Part shown: piece by piece, positions 49,531 through 62,640 of the stretch
Layout: each line of letters starts with the position of its first letter
Position numbering within the stretch: position 1 is the stretch's first letter
NCBI GenBank assembly: GCA_036583965.1
Contig: JAZBQD010000030.1
Location: 108,784,662 to 108,848,661, forward strand
DNA length: 64,000 nucleotides
Direction: 5' to 3'
Origin: Prunella strophiata
Taxonomy: Eukaryota; Chordata; Aves; Passeriformes; Prunellidae
Notes under the pieces: model-generated
The model's input: the letters and a program-made list of their open reading frames with translations, nothing else
What the model was told of the DNA's origin: nothing
Database searches by the model: none
Made by a program: the position numbers and the translations under genes

Positions 49531-52500
49531 AAATACATTTAGTCCTGGAGCGTGGATTTTTCCTTCTGGGCTCACGGCCTCTTTTTGTTTCTTGGACTGG
49601 GTCTTGCACCCGGATACAGCAAGTAAATATCAAGCCATAAATCACAAATTCGATGCTTGCTTTTCTTTCTTCAAGGTTGTATAATATAATGGGAGAGATC
49701 AAGCAAATGCAAAGCTATTTTATGCTGCACATGCAGAGTGCAAAGGGCCCTGGGTCTCTTCCAATGACCCCACAAGAATGATAGGCCTCCTGCTAACACA
49801 AAGATCTGGTTTTCTGAGGCTTCACACAAATCCTCTCATGGATTGAAGAGTTTCTCCTGTTCTTGTTTTCTTTAATGTTCTTGCAATACAGTTAATTTAA
49901 CACTTAATGACCCTTCATTCAAACCTTCTGCACATATATATTATGGCTGTTTCATCAAATGTGTCTCTGGCAGAACAGGAAACACAAATTTCCTACATTC
50001 TCTCCCAGAGTCCTGAATGCATGTCAACAGCTTTTTGGTACTTATCACCTTTGGTCATTTCTCATCTCCCCTTCAGAGGGGGAGGACCTGCCTGCTAACA
50101 CACAGTCTTGCCTCTGACAAGAGGAGGTTCTCTGACTGAGAACCACTCTGACTCCACCTGGAAGATAGAAGAGTGATGGGACTTCTTGAAATTCTGGGAG
50201 CTTGTCCTTGAAATCCAGCCTTGCCAAGGTGGCACATTCTGTTCCAGCACTCCCTCATGCAGCAGGGCCTGAAATCACACCACTGCTGCTCTTACAAAAT
50301 CACCTTCCAGTCACCTGGAAGAGCCAGACCAAGAACTGAGGTTCATCCTGCCCCCAAAAACACTGTTCAGGATAATTCCTCTTCTCTAGCACAGTGCCCA
50401 CCACCCAGGAATGGTATAATGGGATAGGAGCATTGCCAGTTCTGCTGATGCATTGGCAGCCTCTCTGCTCATCTCTGAGCATGTAAAAATGGGATTTTAG
50501 AGGATCATGTTTCTAAATGACAACTAGTTTTTGTGGTGACAGCAAGAAAACTCTTCCCAGGTTTCAAGTCACTGCCACACCTCCACAGGGACTTCATAAC
50601 TTTTACAGGAACAAGCTGGCAGGTGGGTCTTAAACCCCCATTTCTGTTTCCTTTTCCTCCTCCTCCTCAGAAGTTTCCATTTGCACTGACATTTTCCCAA
50701 ACTTCTAAGTTCAGCAAAGATATCCAGTGTACATAATACTAGCCTGAAGAGCTAAAGCTTGCCAATGTTATGAGAAAGCATAAGCAAGAGATTATAATGG
50801 GAAATGTTGGGCAATCCTGTCTTTACTGAAGGCAAAATCCCCCGCTGGGCCTGCCACCAAGATTAGTTCCAGATTTCCTTAGGTTCTTGTGACATGCACA
50901 GGGCCTGTCCCAGCCCTGCTTAAGTGCTATCAGGTCTAATGCTTTCTTTCAAATCTCTCCTCCCTAGCATCAAGAGCAGTATTCTGAGGAGATTTTTCCT
51001 GAAATCTTCACGAGACAACATTGGGAAATGCTGGTTAGTCAGTGAGACCATTGTTTATCCTCCTGGTAAAACACAGCTTCCGCTAAACCAGAGCCTTCCT
51101 CTCCTTGAAGATAAGCAAATGTTAGGGAAATGACTGTAAATCATGAGATTTCTGGTTAAGGTTGCAGCAAAACTCCATTTGCATCTTAACTCTGTTTTCT
51201 CTCATTTACGGTCTTCAAATGTCTTCCTTGGCACTGAAAACATTTGTCTCAACCTAAAAGTGAACTTTGGAGAGGGGGAGTCTGAATAAAACCCCTACAG
51301 CTGTTTTTGAGTTATCCAGGAAGACAAAAATGCACATTTCCCAGTATAAACATTGTCTTGGTTTTATTTTGGGGCTTTTTGTTGTTTTGTTTTTTAAGTT
51401 CAAGGAGAACATTCCGTTTATTTAGAGTTAGACTGTTTTATTTTATTCAGAAATCAGCACAGCACATCTGTATTTCTTGGTGAGACAGAGGGAGACAAGA
51501 GCTGCTCTGTGAGGTCAGAACAAGGGTTGGTCCAACCCTGGGTCCTGTTTCTGACCATGGCTGGTAGCAGATGCTCAGAACACAGCAAAGAGCAAACAGG
51601 ACATGGGGTCTTTCCTGGTGTCCCTGCTGTGCTCCCACCACTCCCTGGTCACTGGGATTCCTGAGCTAGAGCTGCAATGCTGTGTTTGAGTCACCAACAG
51701 CCTGGTCCTCTCTGAGCCTGTCTGATTTGGAGCCCCTCTGCCCTCTTGGCCTTTGCAGAATCTTGTGGTGAGGGCACTGGCATGAGGCAGCTACACTGTG
51801 AAATCAGCAAATCCTCACCCTCTTTTCAAACCTGGTCATGTCCTTGGGAGACTCTTTCGTTCTTACATTGAGAAACACTGAATAGTTTTTTTTTCCACTG
51901 AACAGGCCTTTTCCATAAGCTGTTCCATCACCCCTCTCATGCAAGCTTGCTCACAGCCCCCTTGTTCTTGTTGTAATTCTCTCCCTCTACCTCTGGCTCC
52001 CCCACATCCATTTTAGGGTGGTTGCAGTATGGCATGGCTTGAGCTTATGATTCATATGACAACTTCCTCCCCTGGTAGTATCCAGTGCTTAATTTGACTT
52101 TTTTTTTCCTTTCATTGCTGAGTATCAGAACTCTTGAGAATTTTCCGTCAATATTCCAAATTCTTTCCTAAGAGGCAGCAGGGTGCTGACTGCCAGCTGC
52201 TGGCTGAGCAGTGGTCATTTTGTACTTCTCTGTTTCATTACTCTGCTCTTCCCATCACTGCTTTTCTACAGGCATTTGATCTCCCAGTCACTCAGCTGGG
52301 AGCAAGTGAGATCCTCCTGCAATTCTTTGCTGTTGGCAGCTCTGAAGAGTTCTGCACCTTCCACAAATGTGATTAATTCACTGCTTATCCCATCTTACAG
52401 ACATTTAATTAATCCATTGGAGTATACCACACACATCTATGCTGTTTTCTAGACTGGAACAGCTCCATGAGAGAACTTCAGCCCTTTTTCATCCACAGTT

Positions 52501-53234
52501 TGGCTCCCCAATGTGCCTGGGGCATAGTGCCAATTTTGGAAAGCTGGATGTGCTTTATCAGTGATGCCTTGCTGAAGCACATCCTCAGTGACCTCTGCAA
52601 AGCCTGCCAACAGATTTGAAAAGCCTGGATCTCCCCAATAAAAGCAACATTTCTTTCTTGTCACCATCTCTCTCATGCACACAGGATCCATCCATGTCTG
52701 CCAGTTCTAATATGTAACAGAATTTTCAATTCCCTGACTGGTATAGAAGGTCAGCACATTCATTTGTAGTTCTAAGGTTCATTCTTGAATTATTTATATT
52801 ACTTATATATGGAATAAAATGTTCAAATGTGAGGTTTTATTAATAATTAAAAGGACAACAAATATTCCCTGTAGACAAGTTCAGTGATCTGTGCTAATTT
52901 TCCTGTTAAAATTGCAGCTTCTTCCATGAACTGGGCCAAAGTATATCCACAATTAAAATACTTAGAAAGTTTTCCTTTTTCCTTGAATAAAGCATTGATT
53001 TCTGCAAAATGCATGGAAAATTTCCCCTAGTAAACTCCAATTTTGTATTGACAATTTTCACTCCTATAATCTCTCATGGGTCAAACACAAAATAAGGACA
53101 CCAACTGAATATCCAGACATTGTCAAGTTGTTTGGCATCTGCAATTAATGCTATGAGCTGAGTTCAGAATTAGAGCCCTCCCACACTGGGAAAGGCACCA
53201 GTGTTGTCTTGCCTCTAAAATTTCAGAAATATTG
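49531..53234. other. Non-coding stretch, no gene recognised
   Basis: Short frames occur on both strands without motifs. A CTCCTCCTCCTC run lies near 50657-50668. 52690-53110 is AT-rich with several TAATTAA strings, such as GTTTTATTAATAATTAAAAGG near 52834. No exon, RNA gene or transposon is recognised before the CR1 end at 53235. Confidence 0.55.
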
Positions 53235-53410
53235 GTGCAGTGGTTGATGCCCCAAGCCTGTCAGTGTCCCCAGAGACATTTGAAAAATGTCCTTAACAAC
53301 ATGATTTAACTTTTGGTCAGCCTTGAGGTGGTCAGGCAGTTGGACTAGAGGATCTTTGTAGGTCTCTTCCAACTGAAATTACTCCAGTCTAGTCTAGTCT
53401 AGTCTAGTCT
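53235..53410 (+). mobile_element. CR1 LINE 3' end with (AGTCT)5 tail, passerine type
   Basis: The sequence has GGTTGATGCCCCAAGCCTGT, AGAGACATTTGAAAAATGTC, CTTAACAACATGATTTAACT and TTTTGGTCAGCCTTGAGG. TGGTCAGGCAGTTGGACTAG follows, and then GATCTTTGTAGGTCTCTTCC with AACTGAAATT. This matches the 3' terminus of a CR1 group that I know from songbirds. These elements end in pentamer repeats of the ATTCT type. Here the tail is five exact AGTCT units (53386-53410). The copy is strongly 5'-truncated. Plus orientation is set by the tail. Confidence 0.92.
53386..53410 (+). repeat. (AGTCT)5 pentanucleotide tail
   Basis: Five identical units lie directly at the CR1 3' end. The related families usually end in ATTCT units, so this tail is either a T-to-G variant unit that spread by slippage or a different tail type. 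Confidence 0.92.
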
Positions 53411-54224
53411 AAATCAGACCTTTCCCTGTGCACAGTAAACTCCTGGAATAATTGTGCATATTTATTGATATTTTCCTTCAGCCTGATTATTCCCAGTTTT
53501 GCAAACCAGAAATTTGCATACTTTTAAAATGTAGTACAGATGTATAAGATTGGGTAAAAATAGGAAAGTCTATATTTGACATCTCTGTGTGTCCTGTGCA
53601 CCCCAGCACAGTGTGAGTATGAAAAACACTCCATGAGCATTCATGCAGACACTGGAGAGAATAAATGTACAAACAAATGCATATGTACAGGAGCTGTGGT
53701 TTGGATGCTTTTTTCCTGAAAACTGCTAAATCAAACCCAAATATGTAGAAGTTACTTACAGCAGCAAAGGCATCAAGTACTTAATCATGAGCAGAACTAT
53801 GAATATGAAAGCTCTGCCTGTGAAATTAATACAACCTATCAGCTGCCTTAAAAATAAGCTCCCACTTTAATATTTTGCCCACCCAGGGCTCCAGTGAGTA
53901 TCACCGTGGTACCACCCAGGCAAATAAAAGCAGATTAATGGAGGAAGTGTAGGTGCTTTCCCCTTGCTCCCTCAAAACTGGCAGCATGACTGCACTGAGC
54001 AATCCCACGAGATAACACATCAGGGCTGTGCAGCTTTGCCTTTAGCCCTGAGTCAGTTCAGGGCTCTGTTTGTCTCTGGGTAATGTTAAATTTAGGGCCT
54101 GAGTTTGAGGACTACTCATCCTCACTGCTCAGCTCTCCCAGCTGCAATCTATCACTGGCAGGCCAATACCCCAGCCCATGGGGGGGTGTCCCATGTGACA
54201 CACACTAATTTATAAATGAGAATG

Positions 54225-54530
54225 ATATCTGAATGCATCACATTTCAGTGAAGAAAAACAAACCTTATGGACTCTTTTAAGGCTGTGATAAATTAGAATG
54301 TGCATGATACAAATATTTATCTTGCACCCTTATTACAAGTATTTCCTTTTTGCTGGTTAATTTAATTAAGAGGTGTCCCTTTGGATTAAAACTTTGTAAG
54401 ATGGATATATTTTTCTCCAAGCCATAATTCATTTTGAATGAAGAGAGGAAAACTCATAGCTCCTGAACTTATTAATAATGATCTGAATTAAAATCCATTC
54501 CTGGCTTCCTTGAACACTTACGTATGTTAC
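54225..54530. other. AT-rich section, possible conserved non-coding element
   Basis: This is complex AT-rich sequence with a Pou/homeodomain-like character (GGTTAATTTAATTAAGAGG near 54355, CTTATTAATAATGATCTG near 54468) and a TTACGTA near 54521. No repeat family is recognised. It is offered only as a candidate for a conservation test. Confidence 0.17.
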
Positions 54531-57500
54531 AGGATAGCTGGGAGGAGAAACAAGAGGGATTATTTTTGTTTTCATGAGGAGGACCTGATCCCAGAAACAC
54601 TGCTGAACACGTATGATGAGGAGTTAGTCACAATGATTTCTTTGGCAAGGGAGAAAGAAGCAGAAACAAAAACAACGCTGACCCAACTTTCCACCAAAGC
54701 GGGGGTGGGGGATGAGAGAGCTGGTATGGCATCATTCTTCTTCTCTCCCAAAGCCCAGGATCCCACCTCTCTCCAAAAAAGCCTCCCTGGGCTTGGCAGC
54801 CTGCAGCTGTGCAGGACACCAAGGACAGGAGCAGGAGAAATGGTCAAGCCTGACAGGAGCAGCTTATGGCTCAGAGTTTGTCACCATCCTGCCTTGCCCT
54901 GGGAGATGTGGGGGCCTTCCTTGTGTCCCCTCTCTGCACATCATCACCCAGTGCAGGACACTGGGCCCCCAGGGAAGACAAAACCCACAGAAGAGCCCAG
55001 CTGGGAAGTCCTGGGGCCTCTGAAGACATAACCTGAGCTGTAGACCCAAAAGGAAAGAGGTAAAGATGAAGACACTGGAGAAGGAGATGTTGAGGGCTTC
55101 AGAGGGTCAGGATTTTGCCTTGGGTTGCTGTGCTGACCTCAGATGTGCCACTTCAGCTCACAGCTCAGGATCCCTTCCTGATTTTTGTTGGGTGTACCTC
55201 CAGGGCAGCACTGTGGGTCACAACCAAACTCCTGCTGTGTCTGCAGAGAACACAAGGCTCAGGGAGCAGCTTTGCTGACAAACAGGCATTACAGAGGGTG
55301 TCACACCAAAAGTGCAGCTGCTTTTCCAAAATCTCTGCTTTGCCTCTGCTCACAAAGCAATTCCTACAACTGTCCATCAGAAAATTAGTCCCCAGCTCAG
55401 TCCCCACAGAGAGATGAGTGATTTTGTGCCTGATTATCCCTTCGAGGTAGAGTTTAGACATACAAATGTTTGGGACATGCACCTACTTTGAGAGGTCTCT
55501 TCTTCCACAAAGGTTTGTGTTTAGGACATCCATCATCACCTCTGTGGCATCTGATGAGGGGTGATTTTAATAACACTCAAAGTAGAATAATTGAAAAAGG
55601 CTTGTCATTTCCTTTCCTCTTTAGAAGGGAATTTTCTGATCAGTTTTGGGCTTTGTGTCAATAAATCCTGTCACATTTCCTTTCATTACAGAGCCCACCA
55701 ATACACTGTTAGCAGACTCATTAACAAGACAAGGGGCATCACTGTCAGAAGAAAAGGCTACTGAAATGTAAATACAAAGTCTAGCCAGACATCTCACTCA
55801 TATAAGCTTGAACTTGACTCATTGCTGCAGGCATAATTGGAGGGGTTTCTCCACACATTATTCAAATGCATGTTGAAGCTGTTTTGCTTCCCACACCCCT
55901 CCAGCACCTGCAGAAACCTCTCTGCTGACCCTGAGACCCTTGGTGAGATTCAAGCCAGAGTGTTTGGTCAATGCCAGCTCTTACATCAATGACTGGCACC
56001 CCTTCATGGCTCCCACGTCCCACTTTTAAAAGAATAATTACAGCAATGCTGTGAGTTGAATGACAAAACTCAAAGAAAAATGAACTTGAAGATGTTTCCC
56101 TAGCAACTGTGTGCAGCAGTGTTTCCACCAGGCCAACATTACAGGCATCTCACTCACAAACTAAAAAAAAACCAGACTGAAGTCTTTACCACTTGAATGG
56201 CAAGTGCAGCCTGGCAGAGACTGAGCCCTCCTTGGTCACACCAGGCAGTGCCCAATTCACAATGTGGCTTTCACCTTATGTTGAAAACTACTCTGGATAA
56301 GGAACAGCAACAGCTGTGAACAGAAGGTTCAGAGAGCATAGCAACCTCATGAAAATACAAATTAAATAAAAACAACTTAATTTCAGTATTGTTAAAATAA
56401 CTGATGATTGTCTCTTTCACTTTCCTATTCCTGATCTTTCTCACCACTACATCAATGCAATCAATTCCAGCACAATGCTGCCTAATGAGTCACCTTTGCC
56501 CATCTGATTTTCTTGAAGCAGTGGCTGTGAGTTCCCAGAGGGTGATCCAAGGCTTACTCACCCAACTGTACTCATCTTTGTGCAGCCAGTCCTTCCCAGT
56601 CCTAAAACCAACTCTTGGAAACAACACATCCTGCTGCAACCCACCCTGGCCTTGCTGGCAGGCTCAGGGGTCCCCATTTTCCCTGCATCACCCATAGCAG
56701 ATACAGTGAGTGATGCAAGCAGCAGGAGGGAAGAGGCACCAATCCCATTACTCTCCTAATAAATCCACCTCTCTTCTGTTTACCACCATCATTTTAACTG
56801 ATGTAGTCCAGAGCAAGGCAAACCTTTTATGCTGACTCCTGCATTATTACCCTTCAGAAAGACAGTGACCACTTCACTCAAGGAGGGTTTGAATATTTAG
56901 GCACACAGATGACATCCTACTTTAAATCTATTGGCAATGGTACATTATTTATTAGTTATACTCTTGAGATAAATGCAGGTTTATACTGTATCATCCTGAA
57001 AATGAGTTTTGCTCACCTGTGCTGAAAACCTCCTATTCCACAAACATGGGATCCAGATTTTGGACTCTAAACATTCTGAAAATGTTCCCCAGAGGTGGAA
57101 AACTGATTGTTTTCTTTAGTTGATGCATGGTCAGCATCACTAACCTGTATTAAATTAGCAATATTAAATTAAAAAAAAAAAATGTCTCTTGCACTATGAT
57201 TTATAGCTTACCTCCTGCAAGAGGAGAGGCCTTTGGCACACTGAGCCAGAGATGCCTCAAATGCCACCAGTGATTACAATTTTATAAAAAGAATTTGAGG
57301 GGAGGGAAGAGTTCATCAGCATGCACACATCAGTGGTGCAGCTCTTGCCCCTGCTTGCTGGGTGTTGCTGCTCATGCCACCCGTGCTTCCCACAGCTCTG
57401 CATGTGCCACCCCTGCCATGTGCCAGGAAAAGCTCAGGCCTGGGGCTTTGCAGGGCAGGGCTCAACAGGCTCAGAGTATCTGAAAGCCTCAGCTGATGGA

Positions 57501-58306
57501 GCAGGAGGAAGACTCTGCACTCATCCTCACTCCCAAGAGAGGCAGTGCTGCCTTCTTACCCAGGGAAAGGGGGAGGTTTGTGCCACTGAGAGGAGCAGCC
57601 CAGGAGGGAAAAGAATGACCCAAAAGCTGAGGCCTCTCCTTGGTGAGGAGGCAATCCTACAATTGCTGGGCTTGCTTTGGGAAAAGAGTCCCCCATGGGC
57701 TCCTGAGCTGCACAGAGGGACCTGAGAGCCAACAAGAGCCACAGTCACCTGCAGGCTGCAAAGGACAAGTTCTGACCCTGCTCCTTGGGGGGTTTTCAGA
57801 GGACTGGTTGGAACTGGAGACTCCTCCACTCCTCTTGGCCCAGTGATGGCTTAGGCCTTTACCTCCTTTGGAGCCAGCCACTAGTTTGGGTAAGGGGATG
57901 AGTGAATCTGTCACAAATCCCCACATCTAAATATCCATAACACTGAATTTTGAGGTGTGATCTGTCCAGGGTCTGACCCAGTCGTGGGACCTGGCTGTTG
58001 CAGCTGAAGCATGTGGGCTATCCTGAGACAAGTCAGGGATTTTGTGTGCAAGGGTAGGAATGCAGAAAAGCAATCACCCTTTCCCAGAAAGTAAAGCCAA
58101 ACCTCTGTTCCCACAGGAAATCTGTTCCTTTGCTTCACAGAAATCAATGGTGAAACTGCTGGGGCCTCTGGAGTGACAGCTCAGGTCCTTCATGATTGTT
58201 TGCCTTCAAAAAGGAATTTTGCTTCATTAGGATGCTGAGTCTTTCTAATTTACATACTCGATTTGCTTCGGGTCTTGTGCTTGTCTTCATTCCGTGCCTG
58301 ACAACA

Positions 58307-58391
58307 GGGAGTCCAAGGGGCACCAGGGAGTCAAAGGGGCATCTCTGAACCTGCTGGGATGCTGTGAAACTTTACTGGGGAAACTTTACTG
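58307..58391. repeat. Two adjacent short direct repeats
   Basis: GGGAGTC(C/A)AAGGGG appears at 58307-58320 and 58326-58339 (period 19, one mismatch). GAAACTTTACTG appears at 58366-58377 and 58380-58391 (period 14, exact). Both lie within 85 bp and inside an otherwise unrecognised open frame. The cause is probably slippage. Confidence 0.85.
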
Positions 58392-59714
58392 TTTAAATGG
58401 ATTCTGGAGAATTGGCTGGGGGGAGAGAGTTCATGGGATACTACAAGGGCTGAGAGGAAGAGGCAGGCACATTCCCGATGGAGTGGCCTCTCTGTTTGAT
58501 GCCATTGTTATGGAAACTGGAAACTTCAGGAAGGCCAGTGAAATGGAAATGCCAGGAAGCCTAAGAGAGACCATTTGCTCACTCCTTACCAGGCCTTGCA
58601 GAACAAAATGTCTGAGTTTCTGCCTTTGTGAGCTTTCCAGGGGTCCTGAAAGCCAAACTCCCTGTCAGTGTAAAGGTCAGGAATCCAGCAGCAGCGAGGT
58701 GATGGACACGAATCCCAGCAGTCACTTGAGCTGCTTACTCTGGAAACAAACTCTCACAACAAAAGTGGCTGGAACAGGAGACCTGATGCAATGGCAAAAC
58801 AGATGAAAACCTTGTGTTCCATCCTAGGGTGAGTTACCTACTGGGAGAGGGAGTGCAGGAGCAGTGGCTCTGTGTGTTCCTCCAGCTTTTCACTGACCAC
58901 TTCGACCCAGATGGTGAGGGAGAAAAATAAAAACTTCCTGCATTTTGATGAGCTTGAGCAATAGGATTTTAACAACACAGGAAGAAATGTCCTTCAGCAG
59001 CAAAGCAAGACACCAGACAGAGGTGGTGGTTCCTTGCACAAGGATTTGCTCAGCAGAACAGTGCCTTACACCACAAAATGAAGTTCTTATGGACAAAGAA
59101 AAGTGCTCATTTTTTATTGAAAATAGTTAAATTACTCCCTCCAGCCCCAAATGGAAAGAGGCTTGAGCTACAAAAGCTCTGCTTGTATTAATGTCCAGGC
59201 AAGCAGATGCACTTTCCTAAAATTCATTTAGCTGACAAAATAATGCCAGCAGCAGAGAGGTTCAAAAACTGTGGACTCTAAGCACTTCAGTGAGGATTTT
59301 CCTTTAAAACAATAATAAATGTAATAACAATAATAATAGAAAAGTACACTGAAACCCAACTCTAGAGAAGATTTTGTTCCTATTTCTCCCGAGGGAGAGG
59401 CAGGGTGAGGATACCACCAGGCTTTCAAATGCAATCCCTTCATGTAAATGATTTCCAAGGGGAGCTCCTGCCCTTGCCTGCAGACAAAAGCAGAATGCAT
59501 CACTGTTGCCAGACCACCTGGGACATAGGGAGGAGAGGAAACTTCCAGATGGGTTTTAAGACAATTCATTTATATTTATATAGCCAAAATAAATGTTGGG
59601 GTTTTTTTTTCTGTGATAGCATTTCTCTTTGCTCTATCCAGACCACCAAGAGAAGAGGGAGGCACAGAATTTCTATTGCATTAATAGTCCTGGTATTTAC
59701 AGTTTTGGCTTTTA

Positions 59715-59960
59715 TGAACTTGTAGGAGCTGTTTATTGAGTCATAAACTTTACTAATGGGAATATTATCTCTAAATTATAAAAGTACTTATAGTATTTGG
59801 GTTAGTTAAAAGAAAGGCTTAAAACAGTCACACACTTACAGTTTGTCTCAATTACCAACATGATCCCATAATGGGAATTTAATTGCTAATTGCTGGCTTA
59901 TATTGTAGAAGAACTGCAATAACAACACACAATATATAGCCTATAAACATGTCCAGACAG
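59715..59960. other. AT-rich section, possible conserved non-coding element
   Basis: This section is free of recognised repeats and contains GGGAATTTAATTGCTAATTGCTGG near 59873 with two NKX/homeodomain-like TAATTG cores. Conservation is untested. Confidence 0.15.
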
Positions 59961-62225
59961 TTCTATATCACCTCCTTTCACTGCTACCTTCCTATATGGT
60001 TTGGTGGAGAGGGGGGTTATTACAATGATTTAATTCCTAAATGCCTCAAATTAGGGATTTCTCTTTGTTAGGAAGGCATTTCCAGCAGTGCTTTGTGTGA
60101 CAGATTTTAGTGAGCTGCCTGCACACACTCGGGTGGCTTTGAACAAACAGGACAGCCCTATGCACACGCTTAAATACTTGGCTAAATTAGATTCTCAGAG
60201 AGCTCTGACAAAAGAAATTGTAGTTCCACTTAAGTCAACCCAGATATTCCTGTTTACCCAGCTGGGGTGAAGTTTGAGCAAGACCCACCAGGCAGAGTCA
60301 AGCCCAAGCACAGTCAGATCCACCTGATAAACACAGCACTGAATCTGCTCATCCTGAGCTCCAGAATATCCCAGGAGAGGCATCCTGTGCATGTTGAACA
60401 TGGACTCCTGCTCTCATGGACTTGTGATCCTGTGGTCTCTGCCTGTTCCACCTGCTCAGCCCAGACCATCCACAGCTGGCCCATCCTACCCATCAGCCAC
60501 AACCTGCCCACGGGCAGGGAGCAGCCAAGGTCACCCTGCTTGGCCTCAGAGCTCCTCTCACAATGCCAGTGGACCCCAAGGGTGGCACTCATCCCCCCAG
60601 CAGCAATGCAAACATCTGCATTCAGCTGGTTGTTTCCAATCCCTTCAGTTGGTGCAGAGGGATGGGCAGGGATGTCAGGCATCCTCTGATTTCTCTTCCC
60701 TCAGCAGTGAGGGATCCAGAGAGCAAGGGCAGGTGCAGACACCTGCACTGCTGACATCTGAGAGCAGGGGACATGAAGTGCCACCCAGAGACATTCTAAT
60801 TTGGAGATGGCCTTGTCCCTCCTGCAGCATGGCAGCTCTGCAAAGAGTCTTCCTCTTGTCCTCCAAGGCAAGGCCATCCTGACAGATTTGCTTTGGGAGT
60901 TTCTCAAGTGCTGTCAGGTGATACAGGTGAATTTTGTGCTGTCACAGATCATCCCACCATGCTGCTTGCCAGGGATCTGCATCAGATTTCAGGCAAGGTT
61001 TGTGAATCAGCTCCTTTACTTCTCTTTGTTCATAGTTCTAAATATGAAACTATCCTGATGAAAGAGGAGAGCAGAGGACAGATGGCTGGGGTGAAGGGCA
61101 GATGAGGATAGCTCATTCATTTGTGTGTAATACATACCAGAAGAAACTTCCAGATGATTCAGAAATGACCAGAGAAATGTGTAGAGGAAGAGTTCATTTA
61201 ATCAATCCATAACCTTAAGACATTATAGCTATATTAACTTCCTAATCTTGGTTATGCTTCCCTAGTTTTAAACTTTACATTGGAAACTGGCAGGAACATG
61301 GACTTTCCCCCACACCTCTCTCTGGTTTCTTTGACCATTGCCCAAGTCAGGAGTGCTTGCTTTTTACTGGGTCTGAGTCACTCTCCAGACAAACTACAAG
61401 AAGAAATTTATTTAGAGCAAACAGTAACTTTTAAAAAGTCTTCTATTCAGATAGTTTGCTCTTAAATGTTATCTATACTTCCCTCTAAAACCTAAAAATA
61501 ACTTTAAAAATCTGACTGAGCTCAGATTGTGGTACTTTTCCCTCCTGATATTGTAAATTCTTCACAAACAAGCCACTATTCTGTCTTTCTCATTGTACTG
61601 CAGCTTGATGGTTAAATGGCCTTGAAGAGGAAGAAGTTCTGCAAGTAAACATGCAGTAGTTCAGTTACTGAGGGTACAGGACATTATTGCTTAAAGAACT
61701 GAACTACAAAATGTTAAAAACTGGAAAATTCTTCTATTAGTTCCATGTCTCAAACCACAGAAACTTAGAAGGCCAGCAAGCACACATCTGGTGAATTACT
61801 GCTGATGATACATGGACTGCTGTTCTCTGAATGCAGTCAAGTGACTGAAAACCTCCAGTATTTTGGTGATTGTGGAATTAGGATCCCTGGAGCTTTCCCA
61901 CAGCAAGTTCTCCTCTGGGAGGCAGCAATGTCTCCTGGGCTAAAAGGACAAAACAGAGAGAGCAAACACAGGAGCCAACTGAGCCCAAACTTTTCCCATG
62001 AAGTAGGATGAACTCACACCAGCACATGAGGAACAAATGCAGGACAATTTTCATCCTTTCATTTATGCAGATGAACATCTGACTGATTGTGGGATTCACA
62101 TTCTCTGAACCTGAGAGAAACAAGGAGAAAAGCAGAAGAAAGAATGATCAAAACAATTCTTATCTCATTTGCTGCTCCTGTGTTGTGCCAAAGTAGAATG
62201 CAATATGGAGATTGCTTACCCAAAG

Positions 62226-62470
62226 TGATGGTGTTTTAGTTTCCTTGGCCTATCAGGGCCAAGCACAGTGTCCAAGACTGTCTGTCAGCAGCCATGAGTT
62301 TTCTTCAGTGTAGTTCTTGTTCAGTTTCAGTTTAGATGTAGTGTAATTTTATATAATAAAGTAATTAATTAGCCTTCTGATAAGATGGAGCTCCTGCTCA
62401 TCATTCTTCCCAGACGTTGGGGTCGTCCTGCATTTACTATACCTGATGTTGGTGCAAGTGGCTCTGCCTG
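62226..62470 (+). mobile_element. Probable LTR fragment, first of two adjacent LTR-like blocks
   Basis: The block begins TGATGGTGTTTTAGTTTCCT. It contains CCTATCAGGGCC, a TATATAATAAAG string at about 62351-62362 that can serve as TATA-like box and polyadenylation signal, and the GATAAGATGGAGCTCCTG block. It ends after GTCCTGCATTTACTATACC. This order is what I associate with a songbird endogenous-retrovirus LTR on the plus strand. No target-site duplication is clear and the ends are approximate. No internal viral gene is visible on either side. Confidence 0.5.
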
Positions 62471-62640
62471 GAAAATACAGTAGCTGGCTGTATGATGAAG
62501 AAAATGTTTGCCTGGTGAGGGACACCAGTGTTTTGCCCACAGCAGATACCTGTGGCCACCCACATCTGAGGGGACCCAACTGCAGGTGACAGCCCAGGCG
62601 CTCTGAGCCAACCTGCTTGCAGCCATTTTCCTTGCCAGCA

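Larger units (their letters stand above)
53411..62225. other. Long non-coding stretch, no gene recognised
   Basis: Frames of up to 173 codons occur (plus, 54510-55031; plus, 58294-58806). None has a recognised domain, and most overlap opposite-strand frames. AT-rich sections at 54225-54520 and 59715-59960 are listed separately. Two close direct repeats lie at 58307-58391. No CR1, LTR or RNA gene is recognised between the CR1 tail and 62226. Confidence 0.5.

Noticed and set aside
54510..55031. 173-codon plus-strand open frame
   Set aside because: The first half looks slightly protein-like (acidic and Lys-rich), but I recognise no family, there is no start context or promoter, and opposite-strand frames overlap it. 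Composition shifts to Pro/Ser-rich in the second half as in chance frames.
58294..58806. 170-codon plus-strand open frame
   Set aside because: It has no recognisable domain, contains two local duplications, and has no supporting splice or promoter signals.
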